Assembly: GCA_903897145.1 (NCBI GenBank) | Contig: CAIUAN010000016.1 | Span: 1 to 64,000, forward strand | Direction of reading: 5' to 3' | DNA from: an uncultured Bacteroidia bacterium | Lineage (GTDB): Bacteria > Bacteroidota > Bacteroidia > Bacteroidales > Prolixibacteraceae | DNA length: 64,000 bases | Shown here: positions 18,365 through 29,800 of the stretch, in pieces | How the letters are laid out: the number at the start of each line of letters is the position of its first letter | Numbering within the stretch: position 1 is the first letter of the stretch | Notes under the pieces: model-generated | The model's database searches: none | What the model was told of the DNA's origin: nothing | The model's input: only the letters and a program-made list of their open reading frames with translations | Made by a program: the position numbers and the translations under genes

Positions 18365-18400
18365 CGATTTCTTTTGGCAAACCTTTAAAAGGAGTATTAA

Positions 18401-18473
18401 GCGGGAGTAGCTCAGTTGATAGAGCATTAGCCTTCCAAGCTGAGGGTCGCGGGTTTGAGTCCCGTCTCCCGCT
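18401..18473 (+). tRNA. tRNA-Gly (anticodon TCC)
   Basis: This 73-base cloverleaf has acceptor GCGGGAG/CTCCCGC, anticodon loop CTTCCAA and T-loop TTTGAGT. The anticodon TCC reads GGA/GGG. All stems pair well. Confidence 0.95.
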
Positions 18474-18480
18474 CAAGTTT

Positions 18481-18552
18481 GCCAGTGTAGCTCAGGGGTA
18501 GAGCGCTTCCTTGGTAAGGAAGAGGTCATGAGTTCAATTCTCATCACAGGCT
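18481..18552 (+). tRNA. tRNA-Thr (anticodon GGT)
   Basis: This 72-base cloverleaf has anticodon loop TTGGTAA (GGT reads ACC/ACU), a perfect CTTCC/GGAAG anticodon stem and T-loop TTCAATT. The acceptor stem GCCAGTG/CACAGGC has one A-A mismatch at pair 4:69 (bases 18484 and 18548). The rest is intact, so it is probably still functional. It is the last tRNA before tuf. Confidence 0.92.
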
Positions 18553-18610
18553 CTGAATGAAAGATGACTAGAAAATAAGTATTAAACGCAAAAAAAAAAA
18601 AATTAAAATT

Positions 18611-19798
18611 ATGGCTAAAGAGCATTATGACAGATCGAAACCCCATGTAAACATTGGTACAATCGGTCACGTTGATCACGGAAAGACAACTCTTACTTCT
18701 GCAATTACCATGGTATTGTCAAAAAAAGGTCTTTGCGACATTAAATCATTCGATTCAATCGACAACGCACCTGAAGAAAAAGAGCGTGGTATTACTATTA
18801 ATACTGCACACGTTGAGTACGCTACTGAAAACCGTCACTACGCGCACGTTGATTGCCCTGGGCATGCTGACTACGTGAAGAACATGGTAACTGGTGCGGC
18901 CCAAATGGACGGAGCTATTATCGTTGTTGCGGCAACTGATGGTCCTATGCCTCAGACTCGTGAGCATATCTTGCTTGCTCGTCAGGTAAACGTTCCTCGT
19001 TTGGTTGTTTTCATGAATAAAGTTGACATGGTTGAGGATCCTGAGATTCTTGAACTAGTTGAGATGGAAATTCGTGACCTATTATCATTTTATGATTTTG
19101 ATGGTGACAACACTCCTGTTATTCAAGGTTCTGCACTTGGTGCATTGAATGGCGAACCAGCATGGGAAGAAAAAGTTATGGAACTTATGAATGCTGTTGA
19201 CACGTGGATTCCAATTCCTCCACGTGATGTTGATAAACCATTCTTGATGCCAGTAGAAGATGTATTCTCGATCACTGGTCGTGGTACTGTTGCGACAGGT
19301 CGTATCGAAACTGGTAAGATTCACACGGGTGATGAGATTGAAATTATCGGTCTAGGCGCTGAAAATCGCAAGACTATCTGTACTGGAGTAGAGATGTTCC
19401 GTAAGATTCTTGATGATGGACAAGCTGGAGATAACGTTGGTCTATTGCTTCGTGGTGTTGATAAGAAAGAGATCAAACGTGGTCAAATTTTGGCTAAGTC
19501 TGGTTCTATCACTCCTCACACTAGCTTCAAGGCAGAGGTTTATATCTTGAAAAAAGAAGAGGGTGGTCGTCATACACCATTCCACAACAAATATCGTCCA
19601 CAATTCTATATCCGTACCTTGGATATTACCGGTGAGATCAACCTTCCTGCTGGAACGGAAATGATTATGCCAGGTGATAACGTTACCATTACGGTTGAAT
19701 TGATCTACCCAGTTGCTTTGAACCTTGGTCTTCGTTTCGCTATCCGTGAGGGTGGTCGTACCGTAGGTGCAGGTCAGGTTACTGAGATCTTGAAATAA
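18611..19798 (+). CDS. tuf: Elongation factor Tu
   Basis: The 395-residue GTPase delivers aminoacyl-tRNA to the ribosome. P-loop GHVDHGKT is at residues 19-26, the switch [10 protein letters not shown] is near 81-88 and NKVD near 136-139. Domains 2 and 3 are complete, ending [13 protein letters not shown] run of 13 A precedes ATTAAAATT and the ATG, in place of a Shine-Dalgarno site. It follows three tRNA genes, with a hairpin and tRNA-like remnant downstream before secE. Confidence 0.98.
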   Translation: MAKEHYDRSKPHVNIGTIGHVDHGKTTLTSAITMVLSKKGLCDIKSFDSIDNAPEEKERGITINTAHVEYATENRHYAHVDCPGHADYVKNMVTGAAQMDGAIIVVAATDGPMPQTREHILLARQVNVPRLVVFMNKVDMVEDPEILELVEMEIRDLLSFYDFDGDNTPVIQGSALGALNGEPAWEEKVMELMNAVDTWIPIPPRDVDKPFLMPVEDVFSITGRGTVATGRIETGKIHTGDEIEIIGLGAENRKTICTGVEMFRKILDDGQAGDNVGLLLRGVDKKEIKRGQILAKSGSITPHTSFKAEVYILKKEEGGRHTPFHNKYRPQFYIRTLDITGEINLPAGTEMIMPGDNVTITVELIYPVALNLGLRFAIREGGRTVGAGQVTEILK

Positions 19799-19820
19799 GA
19801 ACTATAAGAATTCTATAATT

Positions 19821-19847
19821 GCAGTCCTGAGCATGGCTTGGGACTGC
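19821..19847 (+). terminator. Hairpin after tuf
   Basis: GCAGTCC (19821-19827) pairs with GGACTGC (19841-19847), with a nested AGC/GCT in the loop. The tail ATTTA is not a good T-run. It may be a partial terminator or an RNA-processing/stability hairpin between tuf and secE. Confidence 0.5.
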
Positions 19848-19851
19848 ATTT

Positions 19852-19902
19852 ACGGATAAACTCAATTGGGAGTTTTAGTAGGTTCGATTCTTACTATCCG
19901 AC
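19852..19902 (+). pseudogene. tRNA-like remnant without anticodon arm, probable tRNA-Trp relic
   Basis: About 50 bases can be drawn as a tRNA missing its middle. CGGATA (19853-19858) pairs with TATCCG (19895-19900). The D-arm is ACTC-AATTGG-GAGT (19860-19873). The T-arm is GTAGG-TTCGATT-CTTAC (about 19878-19894). Between D- and T-arms only TTTA remains, so the anticodon arm and variable loop (about 22 bases) are absent. Base 1 and base 72 do not pair (A-A). Many Bacteroidales carry tRNA-Trp at exactly this place between tuf and secE, so I read it as its decayed copy. It cannot decode as it stands. Confidence 0.65.
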
Positions 19903-19935
19903 GATCATTATTTTATAACAAAACTTGTCACTAAA

Positions 19936-20127
19936 ATGAAATTAACAAATTATTTTAACGAGTCTTACACAGAGCTTGTCCATAAGGTTTCATGGCCGAC
20001 TTGGAGTGAACTGCGTAATAGTGCTATAGTAGTAATGGTTGCTTCCTTTATAATTGCGCTGTTGATATTTCTCATCGACTCCGGCTTCCGCGGAATGATG
20101 AAAGTCATTTACAGTTTTTTTTATTAA
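19936..20127 (+). CDS. secE: Preprotein translocase subunit SecE
   Basis: This 63-residue protein has an amphipathic N-terminal helix with the conserved [10 protein letters not shown] (residues 17-26) and a single membrane span (about 31-50). It stabilises SecY in the inner-membrane translocase. It begins the secE-nusG-ribosomal protein-rpoBC block. Confidence 0.95.
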   Translation: MKLTNYFNESYTELVHKVSWPTWSELRNSAIVVMVASFIIALLIFLIDSGFRGMMKVIYSFFY

Positions 20128-20147
20128 TTATATTCTGGAGGTCAGTA

Positions 20148-20696
20148 ATGAGCGATAATCAACTAAAATGGTATGTTCTTCGAGCCATAGGAGGCAAAGA
20201 GAAAAAGGTGAAGGAATATATCGAGAATGAAGTTGCGAATTCTGGACTTAAGGAATTTGTTTCCCAAGTCTTAATCCCTGTGGAGAAGGTTTATCAGATC
20301 CGGAATGGGAAAAAAGTGGCAAAAGACCGCAACTTTTTCCCTGGTTACATTCTGATCGAAGCTGCACTGGTGGGCGAAATATCCCATATGCTTAGAAACA
20401 TTCCTAATGTGATTGGTTTTTTAGGAGATACAAAAGGGGGCGAACCTGTTCCCATGCGTCAATCCGAAATTAACCGTATCTTAGGTAAAGTTGATGAGCT
20501 TCAGGAAGGCGGAGTAGAGCTTGATAATCCTTTCATCGTAGGAGAGACAGTAAAAGTGATCGACGGGCCATTTAACGGTTTCAACGGAACCATTGAAGAA
20601 ATCAATGTGGAGAAGAAGAAATTAAAAGTTATGGTTAAAATTTTCGGTCGTAAAACTCCCTTGGAGCTTAGCTTCATGCAAGTAGAAAAGGAATAA
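20148..20696 (+). CDS. nusG: Transcription termination/antitermination factor NusG
   Basis: The 182-residue protein has the NGN domain (about 1-115), with [11 protein letters not shown] near the start and FFPGYILIE near 63-71. The C-terminal KOW domain contains [13 protein letters not shown]. It binds RNA polymerase and couples it to Rho or the ribosome. It is preceded by a Shine-Dalgarno-like GGAGGT (20137-20142), unusual for this phylum. It is 20 bases after secE. Confidence 0.97.
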   Translation: MSDNQLKWYVLRAIGGKEKKVKEYIENEVANSGLKEFVSQVLIPVEKVYQIRNGKKVAKDRNFFPGYILIEAALVGEISHMLRNIPNVIGFLGDTKGGEPVPMRQSEINRILGKVDELQEGGVELDNPFIVGETVKVIDGPFNGFNGTIEEINVEKKKLKVMVKIFGRKTPLELSFMQVEKE

Positions 20697-20717
20697 GTAA
20701 ATTTTTTAATAAAAGTT

Positions 20718-21161
20718 ATGGCTAAAGACATTGCTGGATTTATAAAGTTACAGATTAAAGGTGGTGCAGCGAATCCTTCACCACCAGTAGGGCCCGCATT
20801 GGGTTCTAAAGGCGTGAATATCATGCAATTCTGTAAGCTTTTCAATGCCAAAACCCAAGATCAGGCTGGCAAAGTACTACCGGTGGTTATTACCGTTTAC
20901 GGTGATAAATCATTCGATTTTATTGTAAAAAACCCGCCTGTAGCCGTTCAGTTAATTGAGTTGTCGAAGGTTAAAAAAGGATCTTCAGAACCTCACGTTA
21001 ACAAAGTTGGCTCTGTTTCCTGGGATCAGGTTAGAGAAATTGCAGAAATCAAAATGCCAGACTTAAACTGCTTCTCATTAGAAGCGGCGATGAGTATGGT
21101 TGCTGGTACTGCAAGAAGCATGGGGATTACCGTAACAGGTAAATCACCAATTATTAACTAA
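20718..21161 (+). CDS. rplK: 50S ribosomal protein L11
   Basis: The 147-residue protein has the proline-rich [11 protein letters not shown] hinge near residues 18-28, the site linked to thiostrepton binding, and the C-terminal rRNA-binding domain ending [11 protein letters not shown]. It is part of the ribosomal stalk base. The leader is A/T-rich, 21 bases after nusG. Confidence 0.97.
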   Translation: MAKDIAGFIKLQIKGGAANPSPPVGPALGSKGVNIMQFCKLFNAKTQDQAGKVLPVVITVYGDKSFDFIVKNPPVAVQLIELSKVKKGSSEPHVNKVGSVSWDQVREIAEIKMPDLNCFSLEAAMSMVAGTARSMGITVTGKSPIIN

Positions 21162-21178
21162 TTAAAGTTAAGGTTGTA

Positions 21179-21874
21179 ATGGCAAAAGTTACCAAGAATA
21201 AGAAGGCTGCATTGGCAATACTCGAAGCTGAAAAGGTCTATGGTTTACTGGAAGCTACTGAATTAGTAAAGAAAATTACTTTTACAAAATTCGACGCTTC
21301 GGTAGATGTTGACGTAAGGCTAGGGGTAGACCCTCGTAAGGCTAATCAAATGGTTCGTGGTGTAGTAACTTTGCCCCATGGTACCGGAAGACAGGTTCGG
21401 GTTTTAGCATTAGTAACTCCTGATAAGGAGGCTGAAGCGCTAGAAGCTGGAGCTGATTTTGTTGGTCTTGACGACTATATCGATAAAATCAAAAATGGTT
21501 GGACCGATATCGACGTTGTGATCACCATGCCACCGGTAATGGGAAAAGTTGGGGCGTTAGGCCGTATTTTAGGACCTCGTAGTCTTATGCCTAACCCTAA
21601 GAGCGGAACTGTAACTATGGAAGTCGGTAAAGCCATCAGAGAAGTTAAGATGGGTAAGATCGATTTCAAAGTAGACAAGTTCGGCATTATACACGCTTCC
21701 GTAGGTAAAGTATCCTTCGACCCACAACAAATTGTGGAAAATACTAGAGAATTCGTTCACACTATTCAGAAATTAAAACCCGCTGCTGCAAAAGGTACTT
21801 ACATAAAAAGCATTTTTGTGTCTAGTACTATGAGCCCCGGCATCCAAGTAGAACCTAAAACTTGCTTGGAATAA
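21179..21874 (+). CDS. rplA: 50S ribosomal protein L1
   Basis: The 231-residue two-domain protein has the typical [19 protein letters not shown] segment (about 124-142). L1 forms the mobile L1 stalk and helps release tRNA. In other bacteria L1 represses the L11-L1 message; I cannot see a clear copy of its rRNA-like target here. It is 17 bases after rplK. Confidence 0.97.
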   Translation: MAKVTKNKKAALAILEAEKVYGLLEATELVKKITFTKFDASVDVDVRLGVDPRKANQMVRGVVTLPHGTGRQVRVLALVTPDKEAEALEAGADFVGLDDYIDKIKNGWTDIDVVITMPPVMGKVGALGRILGPRSLMPNPKSGTVTMEVGKAIREVKMGKIDFKVDKFGIIHASVGKVSFDPQQIVENTREFVHTIQKLKPAAAKGTYIKSIFVSSTMSPGIQVEPKTCLE

Positions 21875-21889
21875 GATACTAATGTTGAG

Positions 21890-22411
21890 ATGAAAAGATC
21901 AGAAAAAATAGCGGTTATTGAACAATTGACCAAAGAGATCAATTCATACAACCATTACTACCTTGCCGATATCTCTAACCTAAATGCTGAGCTCACTACT
22001 GAACTCAGAAGGTTATGTAACAAAAGGGAAGTTAAACTGGTTGTAGTTAAGAACACCATCCTCCGTAAAGCTCTTGAGAATTCTGAGAAGAATTCAGAAG
22101 AACTTTATGATGTACTTGTAAATAACACATCAATCTTGTTTTCAAATAGCGGTAACGTTCCTGCAAAACTTATTAAAGAGTTTAGCAAGATCAACAAAAA
22201 ACCGGTGTTGAAAGCAGCGTACGTTGAACAATGTATCTATATAGGTGCAAATCAACTTGAAGCATTGGTTAATGTTAAATCAAAAGAAGAACTACTTGGC
22301 GGCATTATTGCAACGCTACAGTCACCAATGAAAAATGTTTTGTCGGCCCTACAATCGGGAGGACAAACTATCTCAGGTGTGCTTAAAACGTTGGAAACTC
22401 GTAACGCTTAG
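21890..22411 (+). CDS. rplJ: 50S ribosomal protein L10
   Basis: The 173-residue protein has the L10 fold with the conserved LRRLCNKREVKLVVVKNTI stretch (about 39-57) and a C-terminal helix that holds L7/L12 dimers. It lies between rplA and rplL as in nearly all bacteria. Confidence 0.96.
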   Translation: MKRSEKIAVIEQLTKEINSYNHYYLADISNLNAELTTELRRLCNKREVKLVVVKNTILRKALENSEKNSEELYDVLVNNTSILFSNSGNVPAKLIKEFSKINKKPVLKAAYVEQCIYIGANQLEALVNVKSKEELLGGIIATLQSPMKNVLSALQSGGQTISGVLKTLETRNA

Positions 22412-22464
22412 TTAAATTATTAGTGTAATTAAAGAATCAATTAAATATTTAAATCTCAAGTAAA

Positions 22465-22842
22465 ATGGCAGATCTTAAAAAACTTGCAGAAGAACTAGTT
22501 AACCTAACTGTTAAAGAAGTTAACGAGCTTGCAGGTATCCTAAAATCAGAGTACGGTATTGAGCCAGCTGCAGCAGCAGTTGCAGTAGCAGCTCCTTCAG
22601 CTTCAGCTGAAGCTGACGTTGCTGTTGAAAAAACTGAATTTGACGTTATCCTTAAATTCGGTGGCCAATCAAAATTAGCAGTTGTAAAACTTGTTAAGGA
22701 CCTTACAGGTCTTGGACTAAAAGAAGCTAAAGACTTGGTTGATAATGCTCCAAAGCCTATCAAAGAAAAAGCTTCAAAAGAAGAAGCAGAATCCCTTAAA
22801 GCTCAATTGGAAGAAGCTGGCGCAGAAGTTGAAATTAAATAA
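22465..22842 (+). CDS. rplL: 50S ribosomal protein L7/L12
   Basis: This 125-residue acidic stalk protein has an N-terminal dimerisation helix, an Ala-rich hinge (about 35-55) and a C-terminal domain with [16 protein letters not shown]. The C-terminal domain recruits elongation factors. A 13-base-pair hairpin follows before rpoB. Confidence 0.97.
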   Translation: MADLKKLAEELVNLTVKEVNELAGILKSEYGIEPAAAAVAVAAPSASAEADVAVEKTEFDVILKFGGQSKLAVVKLVKDLTGLGLKEAKDLVDNAPKPIKEKASKEEAESLKAQLEEAGAEVEIK

Positions 22843-22872
22843 TATTTCAGCCTGTACTACAAGGTTATATGC

Positions 22873-22918
22873 GGTTTAGAATCCCGTCAAGGGATTCTAA
22901 ACCTTTTCACGTTTTTAT
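22873..22918 (+). promoter_or_regulatory. Attenuator hairpin between rplL and rpoB
   Basis: GGTTTAGAATCCC (22873-22885) and GGGATTCTAAACC (22891-22903) are perfectly complementary around a five-base loop, then TTTTCACGTTTTTATATTTT. It looks like a strong terminator, yet no separate strong promoter is obvious before rpoB, which starts 43 bases after the stem. By analogy with enterobacteria, it may lower rpoBC output relative to ribosomal proteins or be an RNase site. Confidence 0.75.
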
Positions 22919-22945
22919 ATTTTGGTTCCTTAATCTTGGCCTATA

Positions 22946-25900
22946 ATGTCCTCAAATAACATAAATCAAAGGATTAGCTTTGCGTCTACTCGGAGCAAAC
23001 TAGAGTACCCCGATTTTCTGGAGGTGCAGATTAAATCTTTTAAAGAATTTTTCCAGTTGGGAACCTCTCCGGAAGATCGTAAGAATGAAGATCTTTATCA
23101 GGTTTTTCAGGAGAATTTTCCTATCTCAGATACCAGAAATAATTTTGTTCTCGAATTTATCGATTACCAAGTTGATCCCCCTCGCTATAGTATCGAGGAG
23201 TGTATCGAACGTGGTTTGACATATAGCGTACCCCTTAAGGCAAAACTTAAGCTCTTCTGTACTGACCCTGAACACGAAGATTTTGATACCGTTGTACAAG
23301 ATGTCTACCTGGGAACTGTCCCATATATGACCTCTACCGGTTCATTCGTGATCAATGGAGCAGAAAGAGTGGTGGTTTCACAGCTTCACCGTTCACCAGG
23401 GGTGTTCTTTGGACAGAGTGTTCATGCAAATGGTACTAAACTTTATTCAGCAAGAGTAATACCTTTTAAAGGCTCTTGGATCGAATTCGCAACCGACATC
23501 AACAATGTGATGTTTGCTTATATCGATCGAAAGAAAAAATTACCGGTTACCACCCTGCTTCGCGCCATTGGGTACGAAAGTGATAAAGACATCCTCGAAA
23601 TATTTGACCTTGCTGACGAAATTAAAGTTTCGAAAACAGCCTTGAAAAAATATGTCGGTCGGAAACTTGCTGCTCGTGTATTAAAAACATGGGTAGAAGA
23701 TTTCGTGGATGAAGATACTGGCGAGGTGGTTTCTATCGAACGTAACGAAGTAATCGTCGACCGTGAGGTGATTATTACCAACGAACACGTTGAAGAGATC
23801 CTAGATTCTGGCACTAAAACGATTCTTTTACATAAAGAAGAGGCTGGCTCTGGCGATTTCGCAATCATCTATAACACGCTACAGAAAGATCCTTGTAACT
23901 CAGAAAAGGAAGCTGTACTTCATATTTACCGTCAACTTCGTAACTCAGAACCGCCTGATGAAGCAACCGCTCGCGATGTAATCGATAAGCTGTTCTTCTC
24001 TGAAGTGCGCTATGACTTAGGCGAAGTGGGCCGGTTCCGTATCAATAGGAAATTAGGTTTGAATATTGATAACACCACTCGCGTACTTACTAAACTTGAT
24101 ATTATCGAGATCATTAAGTACCTCATTAAGTTGATTAACTCAAAAACTGATGTTGATGATATTGATCACCTTTCAAACAGAAGAGTTCGCACAGTAGGTG
24201 AGCAAATGTTCACCCAATTTGGCGTTGGTCTTGCCCGTATGGCTCGTACCATCCGCGAAAGGATGAATGTGAGAGATAATGAAGTCTTTACACCAATCGA
24301 CTTGATTAACTCAAAAACATTAGTCTCTGTAATCAACTCATTCTTTGGAACAAACGCTCTTTCTCAGTTTATGGATCAAACAAATCCATTGGCCGAGATG
24401 ACACATAAACGACGTATGTCGGCACTGGGACCTGGTGGTCTTTCACGTGAACGTGCAGGTTTCGAGGTTCGAGATGTGCATTATACTCACTACGGCCGTC
24501 TATGCCCAATTGAAACTCCTGAGGGACCGAATATCGGTCTTATCTCTTCACTATGCGTATTTGCTAAAATTAACGACCTAGGATTTATTTCAACTCCTTA
24601 TCGTAGTGCTAGCAATGGTAAAGTAAACTTGAATAACGACGATGTCGCTTATTTCACTGCAGAAGAGGAAGAAGGTAAAATTATCGCTCAGGCTAATGCT
24701 GTGATCGATGAAAATGGTAATTTCCTAAATGCTAAAGTTAAAGCTCGTCTTGACGCCGATTACCCATTGGCTAACAAGGAAGAGGCTAACTTGATGGATG
24801 TAGGTCCTAACCAAATCGCGTCTATTGCCGCTTCGCTAATCACGTTCTTAGAACATGATGATGCCAACCGTGCATTGATGGGATCTAACATGATGCGCCA
24901 GGCCGTTCCATTATTACGTCCTGAAGCACCAATCGTTGGTACTGGATTAGAATCAAGTATCGCTCGTGACGCTCGTATTAATATCTCGGCTGAAGGTCCT
25001 GGAGTTGTTGACTATGTTGATGCTTCGAAGATCATTATCCGCTATGATATGTCAGAAGAAGAGCGTTATGTAAGCTTCGATCCTGATTTCAAAAGCTATA
25101 ATTTATCAAAATACAAAAAAACCAACCAAGGTACTTGTATCGACTTAAAACCACTTGTTCGTAAAGGACAACGCGTGAATACAGGCGATATCCTAACTGA
25201 AGGTTATGCTACAGCTAATGGAGAATTAGCTCTTGGTCGTAACTTGAAAGTTGCCTTCATGCCTTGGCAAGGTTATAACTACGAGGATGCTATCGTGATC
25301 TCCGAACGGATCGTTCGTGATGATATCTTTACCTCAATTCATATTGACGAATATTCTCTAGAAGTACGCGACACAAAACGTGGTGCTGAAGAGTTTACTT
25401 CTGATATTCCAAATGTTAGCGAAGAAGCAACCCGTAACCTCGATGAGAATGGGCTAATTCGTATTGGAGCAATCGTTAAACCAGGCGATATATTAATTGG
25501 AAAAATTACCCCGAAGGGTGAGTCTGATCCATCTCCGGAAGAAAAACTCTTAAGAGCTATCTTCGGTGATAAAGCTGGCGACGTAAAAGACGCTTCATTG
25601 AAAGCTTCTCCTTCATTAAATGGTGTGGTTATCGACAAAAAACTTTTCTCTCGTGTAGTAAAAGAGAAAAAAGGGAAAAGCGCAACTAAACCATTGTTGG
25701 AAATTATTGATGCAGAGCTAGAGACTGAAACAGCTAGACTTCGTGAAGTACTTATAGATAAACTTTTCAATCTTGTGAATGGTAAAACATCACAAGGTGT
25801 TAAAGATTATTTCAATGCTGATTTAATTACTAAGGGTAATAAATTCACGTTGAAACAGTTACAAGGTATCGATTTCTTGAATGTGAATCCAAATAAATGG

Positions 25901-26758
25901 ACCACCGACAAAGATAAAAACGATATGATTGCTGCCTTAGCGAATAATTTCATCATGAAATATAAAGAAGCTGAAGCGGTAGCGCGTCGTAAACGTTACA
26001 ATGTAACTATCGGTGATGAACTTCCTGCTGGAATTCTTCAGTTGGCTAAGGTTTACATCGCTAAAAAACGTAAACTTCAGATCGGTGATAAGATGGCTGG
26101 TCGTCACGGAAATAAAGGTATCGTTTCACGTATTGTGCGTGATGAAGATCTTCCTTTCCTTGCTGACGGAACTCCTGTCGATATCGTTCTTAACCCACTT
26201 GGGGTACCTTCTCGTATGAACCTTGGACAGATTTACGAAACTGTACTTGGTTGGGCAGGTAAAGAACTTGGTCTTACTTTTGCAACTCCTATTTTTGATG
26301 GTGCTACGTTAACACAGATCTCTGAATATACTGATAAAGCTGGTATTCCTCGTTTTGGAAAAACCCATCTTTATGACGGTGAGACTGGTGAGCCATTCGA
26401 TCAACCAGCAACAGTTGGTGTGATCTATATGCTTAAACTAGGCCACATGGTTGAAGATAAAATGCACGCACGTTCAATCGGACCATACTCTCTTATCACT
26501 CAGCAACCACTTGGCGGTAAAGCGCAATTTGGAGGCCAGCGTTTTGGTGAGATGGAGGTTTGGGCACTCGAAGCATTCGGTGCAGCTAATATTCTTCAGG
26601 AGATCCTAACGGTTAAATCGGATGATGTAATCGGAAGAGCAAAAGCATATGAAGCAATTGTCAAAGGCGATCCGCTTCCACTACCTGGAATCCCAGAATC
26701 ACTAAACGTGCTATTGCATGAACTTAGAGGTCTAGGATTAAGTGTAAACCTGGAGTAG
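22946..26758 (+). CDS. rpoB: DNA-directed RNA polymerase beta subunit
   Basis: The 1270-residue protein is full length for this phylum. The rifampicin pocket reads [19 protein letters not shown] then [14 protein letters not shown], with wild-type Asp, His and Ser at the main resistance positions. The catalytic-loop lysines ([10 protein letters not shown]) and the C-terminal region binding beta-prime ([21 protein letters not shown]) are intact. It is co-transcribed with rpoC 98 bases downstream. Confidence 0.98.
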   Translation: MSSNNINQRISFASTRSKLEYPDFLEVQIKSFKEFFQLGTSPEDRKNEDLYQVFQENFPISDTRNNFVLEFIDYQVDPPRYSIEECIERGLTYSVPLKAKLKLFCTDPEHEDFDTVVQDVYLGTVPYMTSTGSFVINGAERVVVSQLHRSPGVFFGQSVHANGTKLYSARVIPFKGSWIEFATDINNVMFAYIDRKKKLPVTTLLRAIGYESDKDILEIFDLADEIKVSKTALKKYVGRKLAARVLKTWVEDFVDEDTGEVVSIERNEVIVDREVIITNEHVEEILDSGTKTILLHKEEAGSGDFAIIYNTLQKDPCNSEKEAVLHIYRQLRNSEPPDEATARDVIDKLFFSEVRYDLGEVGRFRINRKLGLNIDNTTRVLTKLDIIEIIKYLIKLINSKTDVDDIDHLSNRRVRTVGEQMFTQFGVGLARMARTIRERMNVRDNEVFTPIDLINSKTLVSVINSFFGTNALSQFMDQTNPLAEMTHKRRMSALGPGGLSRERAGFEVRDVHYTHYGRLCPIETPEGPNIGLISSLCVFAKINDLGFISTPYRSASNGKVNLNNDDVAYFTAEEEEGKIIAQANAVIDENGNFLNAKVKARLDADYPLANKEEANLMDVGPNQIASIAASLITFLEHDDANRALMGSNMMRQAVPLLRPEAPIVGTGLESSIARDARINISAEGPGVVDYVDASKIIIRYDMSEEERYVSFDPDFKSYNLSKYKKTNQGTCIDLKPLVRKGQRVNTGDILTEGYATANGELALGRNLKVAFMPWQGYNYEDAIVISERIVRDDIFTSIHIDEYSLEVRDTKRGAEEFTSDIPNVSEEATRNLDENGLIRIGAIVKPGDILIGKITPKGESDPSPEEKLLRAIFGDKAGDVKDASLKASPSLNGVVIDKKLFSRVVKEKKGKSATKPLLEIIDAELETETARLREVLIDKLFNLVNGKTSQGVKDYFNADLITKGNKFTLKQLQGIDFLNVNPNKWTTDKDKNDMIAALANNFIMKYKEAEAVARRKRYNVTIGDELPAGILQLAKVYIAKKRKLQIGDKMAGRHGNKGIVSRIVRDEDLPFLADGTPVDIVLNPLGVPSRMNLGQIYETVLGWAGKELGLTFATPIFDGATLTQISEYTDKAGIPRFGKTHLYDGETGEPFDQPATVGVIYMLKLGHMVEDKMHARSIGPYSLITQQPLGGKAQFGGQRFGEMEVWALEAFGAANILQEILTVKSDDVIGRAKAYEAIVKGDPLPLPGIPESLNVLLHELRGLGLSVNLE

Positions 26759-26856
26759 TACGATTGAATAGAACTGGTTATAGCCTGCTGTAATCAGTTC
26801 TAATCAGTCATTGAGAATAAAATCAGTTATATTCTACATTTTTTTTTCAAACAATT

Positions 26857-29800
26857 ATGGCATTCAGACGAGATAATAAGGTTAAAAGTAACTTCACAAA
26901 GATTAGTATCAGTTTAGCTTCACCAGAAGAGATTCTTGAGCGTTCACATGGAGAAGTTCTTAAACCTGAGACGATTAACTACAGAACGTATAAGCCTGAG
27001 CGTGACGGTCTATTTTGCGAGCGAATTTTTGGTCCTGTAAAGGATTACGAATGTCATTGCGGAAAATACAAACGTATTCGCTATCGTGGCATTGTTTGCG
27101 ATCGTTGTGGTGTCGAAGTAACAGAGAAGAAAGTGCGTCGCGAAAGAATGGGACATATCTCTTTGGTAGTTCCAGTGGTGCATATTTGGTACTTCAAATC
27201 ATTACCGAATAAAGTGGGTTACTTGTTAGGTCTTCCTACCAAGAAACTTGATATGATTATCTATTACGAACGTTATGTCGTAATCAACCCAGGTATCAAA
27301 GAAACCGACGGTGTTAAATACCTTGATTTCTTGACCGAGGAAGAGTACATAGATATTCTAGAATCATTACCAAAAGAAAATCAACAATTAGATGACGACC
27401 ATCCAGATAAGTTTATTGCTGACATGGGTGCGATCGCATTGCATAAATTATTAGAAAGACTTGAACTTGATGAGCTTTCTTATGATCTACGTCACAAAGC
27501 AGGAAACGAAACATCTCAACAACGTAAGAACGAGGCTCTAAAACGTCTTAACGTTGTTGAAGCATTCCGTTCTTCTAAAGGAAAAAATCAGCCTGAATGG
27601 ATGATTGTGAAGGTCGTTCCAGTTATACCACCTGATTTACGTCCTTTGGTGCCATTGGATGGAGGTCGTTTTGCAACTTCTGATTTAAATGACCTTTATC
27701 GTCGTGTAATCATACGTAATAACCGTCTTAAACGATTAATAGAGATCAAAGCTCCTGAGGTAATTCTCCGCAACGAGAAACGTATGCTTCAAGAGGCTGT
27801 AGATTCATTATTCGATAATAGCCGTAAATCAAATGCGGTTAAAACGGATAACAACCGTCCATTGAAATCACTTTCTGATTCCTTGAAAGGTAAACAAGGA
27901 CGTTTCCGTCAAAACTTATTAGGAAAACGTGTCGATTATTCAGCTCGTTCTGTAATCGTCGTTGGACCACACCTTAAACTTCATGAGTGTGGTATTCCTA
28001 AAGATATGGCTGCTGAGCTTTACAAACCATTCGTGATCCGTAAATTGATCGAGCGTGGAATTGTGAAAACAGTTAAGTCTGCTAAGAAAATCGTTGATCG
28101 TAAAGATCCAGTAGTTTGGGATATCCTAGAAAACGTGATGAGAGGTCATCCAGTTCTTCTAAACCGTGCTCCAACACTACATAGACTTTCGATCCAATCA
28201 TTCCAACCTGTTCTTGTAGAAGGTAAAGCTATTCGTCTGCACCCTCTAGTTTGTACTGGTTTCAACGCCGATTTCGATGGTGACCAGATGGCAGTCCATC
28301 TTCCGTTAGGAAATGCTGCAATCCTAGAGGCACAAGTGCTAATGCTTTCATCTCATAACCTTTTAAACCCTGCGAACGGAGCTCCAATCACTGTTCCATC
28401 TCAGGACATGGTTCTTGGTCTATATTACATGACCAAGGCTCGTAAAGGTGCAAAGGGTGAAGGTTTATCATTCTACTCTCCTGAAGAAGCAATTATTGCT
28501 TACAACGAAGGTAAAGTTGATATGCACGCGATCGTTAACGTAAGATCTCAAGATCTTGACGAGAATGGCGAACTTAAAACAATGATGATTGACACTACTT
28601 TAGGACGTATTCTATTTAATGAGCACGTTCCAAAAGCTGCTGGATATATCAACAAAATATTAACAAAGAAAGCATTACGTGATATTATCGCTGAGATTCT
28701 GAAAAGAACAGATAACTCAATTACGGCTCAATTCCTAGATGACATCAAAGATTTGGGTTATAAAATGGCTTATCGTGGCGGTCTTTCATTCAACCTTGAT
28801 GACGTGATCATACCAGAAGTAAAATCTACGATGGTTGCTGAAGGTTATGCTGAGGTTGAAGAGGTCTTGAATAACTATAACATGGGATTCATTACCAACA
28901 ACGAAAGATACAATGGAGTAATCGATATCTGGACACATGTGAACGCTCGCCTGACACAAAGTGTTATGCAGACCATTAGTACCGATAAACAAGGTTTCAA
29001 CTCGGTTTATATGATGTTGGATTCTGGTGCCCGTGGTTCTAAAGAGCAGATTCGTCAGCTTTGTGGAATGCGTGGATTGATGGCTAAGCCTCAAAAATCA
29101 GGTTCTACTGGTTCTCAGATTATCGAAAACCCGATCCTTGCTAACTTTAAAGAGGGACTTTCAGTACTTGAGTACTTTATTTCTACTCACGGTGCTCGTA
29201 AGGGTCTTGCTGATACGGCATTAAAAACGGCTGATGCGGGTTACCTTACTCGTCGTCTTGTTGATGTTGCTCAGGATGTTATCATCAATCTTGACGATTG
29301 TGGTACTCTTCGTGGTCTTATTGCGATGGCTCTAAAAAACAACGAAGAAGTTGTTGCATCACTCTCTGAACGTATCCTTGGACGTACCACAGTTCACGAC
29401 ATCTATCATCCACTTACTGGCAAGCTAATCGTTAGCTCTGGTGAAGAGATTATCGAAGAAGTGGCTGCAGTGATCGAAGACTCACCAATCGAACGGGTGG
29501 AAATTCGTTCTGTATTGACTTGTGAGGCTGAAAATGGCGTTTGTGCTAAATGTTATGGCCGAAATCTAGCTACCGCGAAGATGATTCAACTCGGAGAGGC
29601 TGTTGGTGTAATATCTGCACAGTCAATCGGAGAGCCAGGAACACAGCTTACACTTCGTACCTTCCACGTAGGGGGTATTGCAGGTAACGTTTCTACTCAA
29701 TCAACTGTTGTGGCTCGTTATGATGGTATTGCTGAAATCGAAGAACTTCGTTCCGTTGAGTCAATCGACGAAAAGGGAGATATCATCGATATCGTTGTTA

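Noticed and set aside
18176-18679. Several 68-83-codon frames over the tRNA cluster
   Set aside because: They are translations of tRNA genes on either strand. The cloverleafs explain the sequence.
22550-22625. GCA/GCT-rich low-complexity stretch as a repeat
   Set aside because: It encodes the normal alanine-rich hinge of L7/L12.
24360-24540. Rifampicin-resistance changes in rpoB
   Set aside because: The main pocket residues are the wild-type ones.
25339-25770. 143-codon minus-strand frame in rpoB
   Set aside because: A Ser/Arg-rich shadow of the coding strand, typical of antisense frames over conserved genes.
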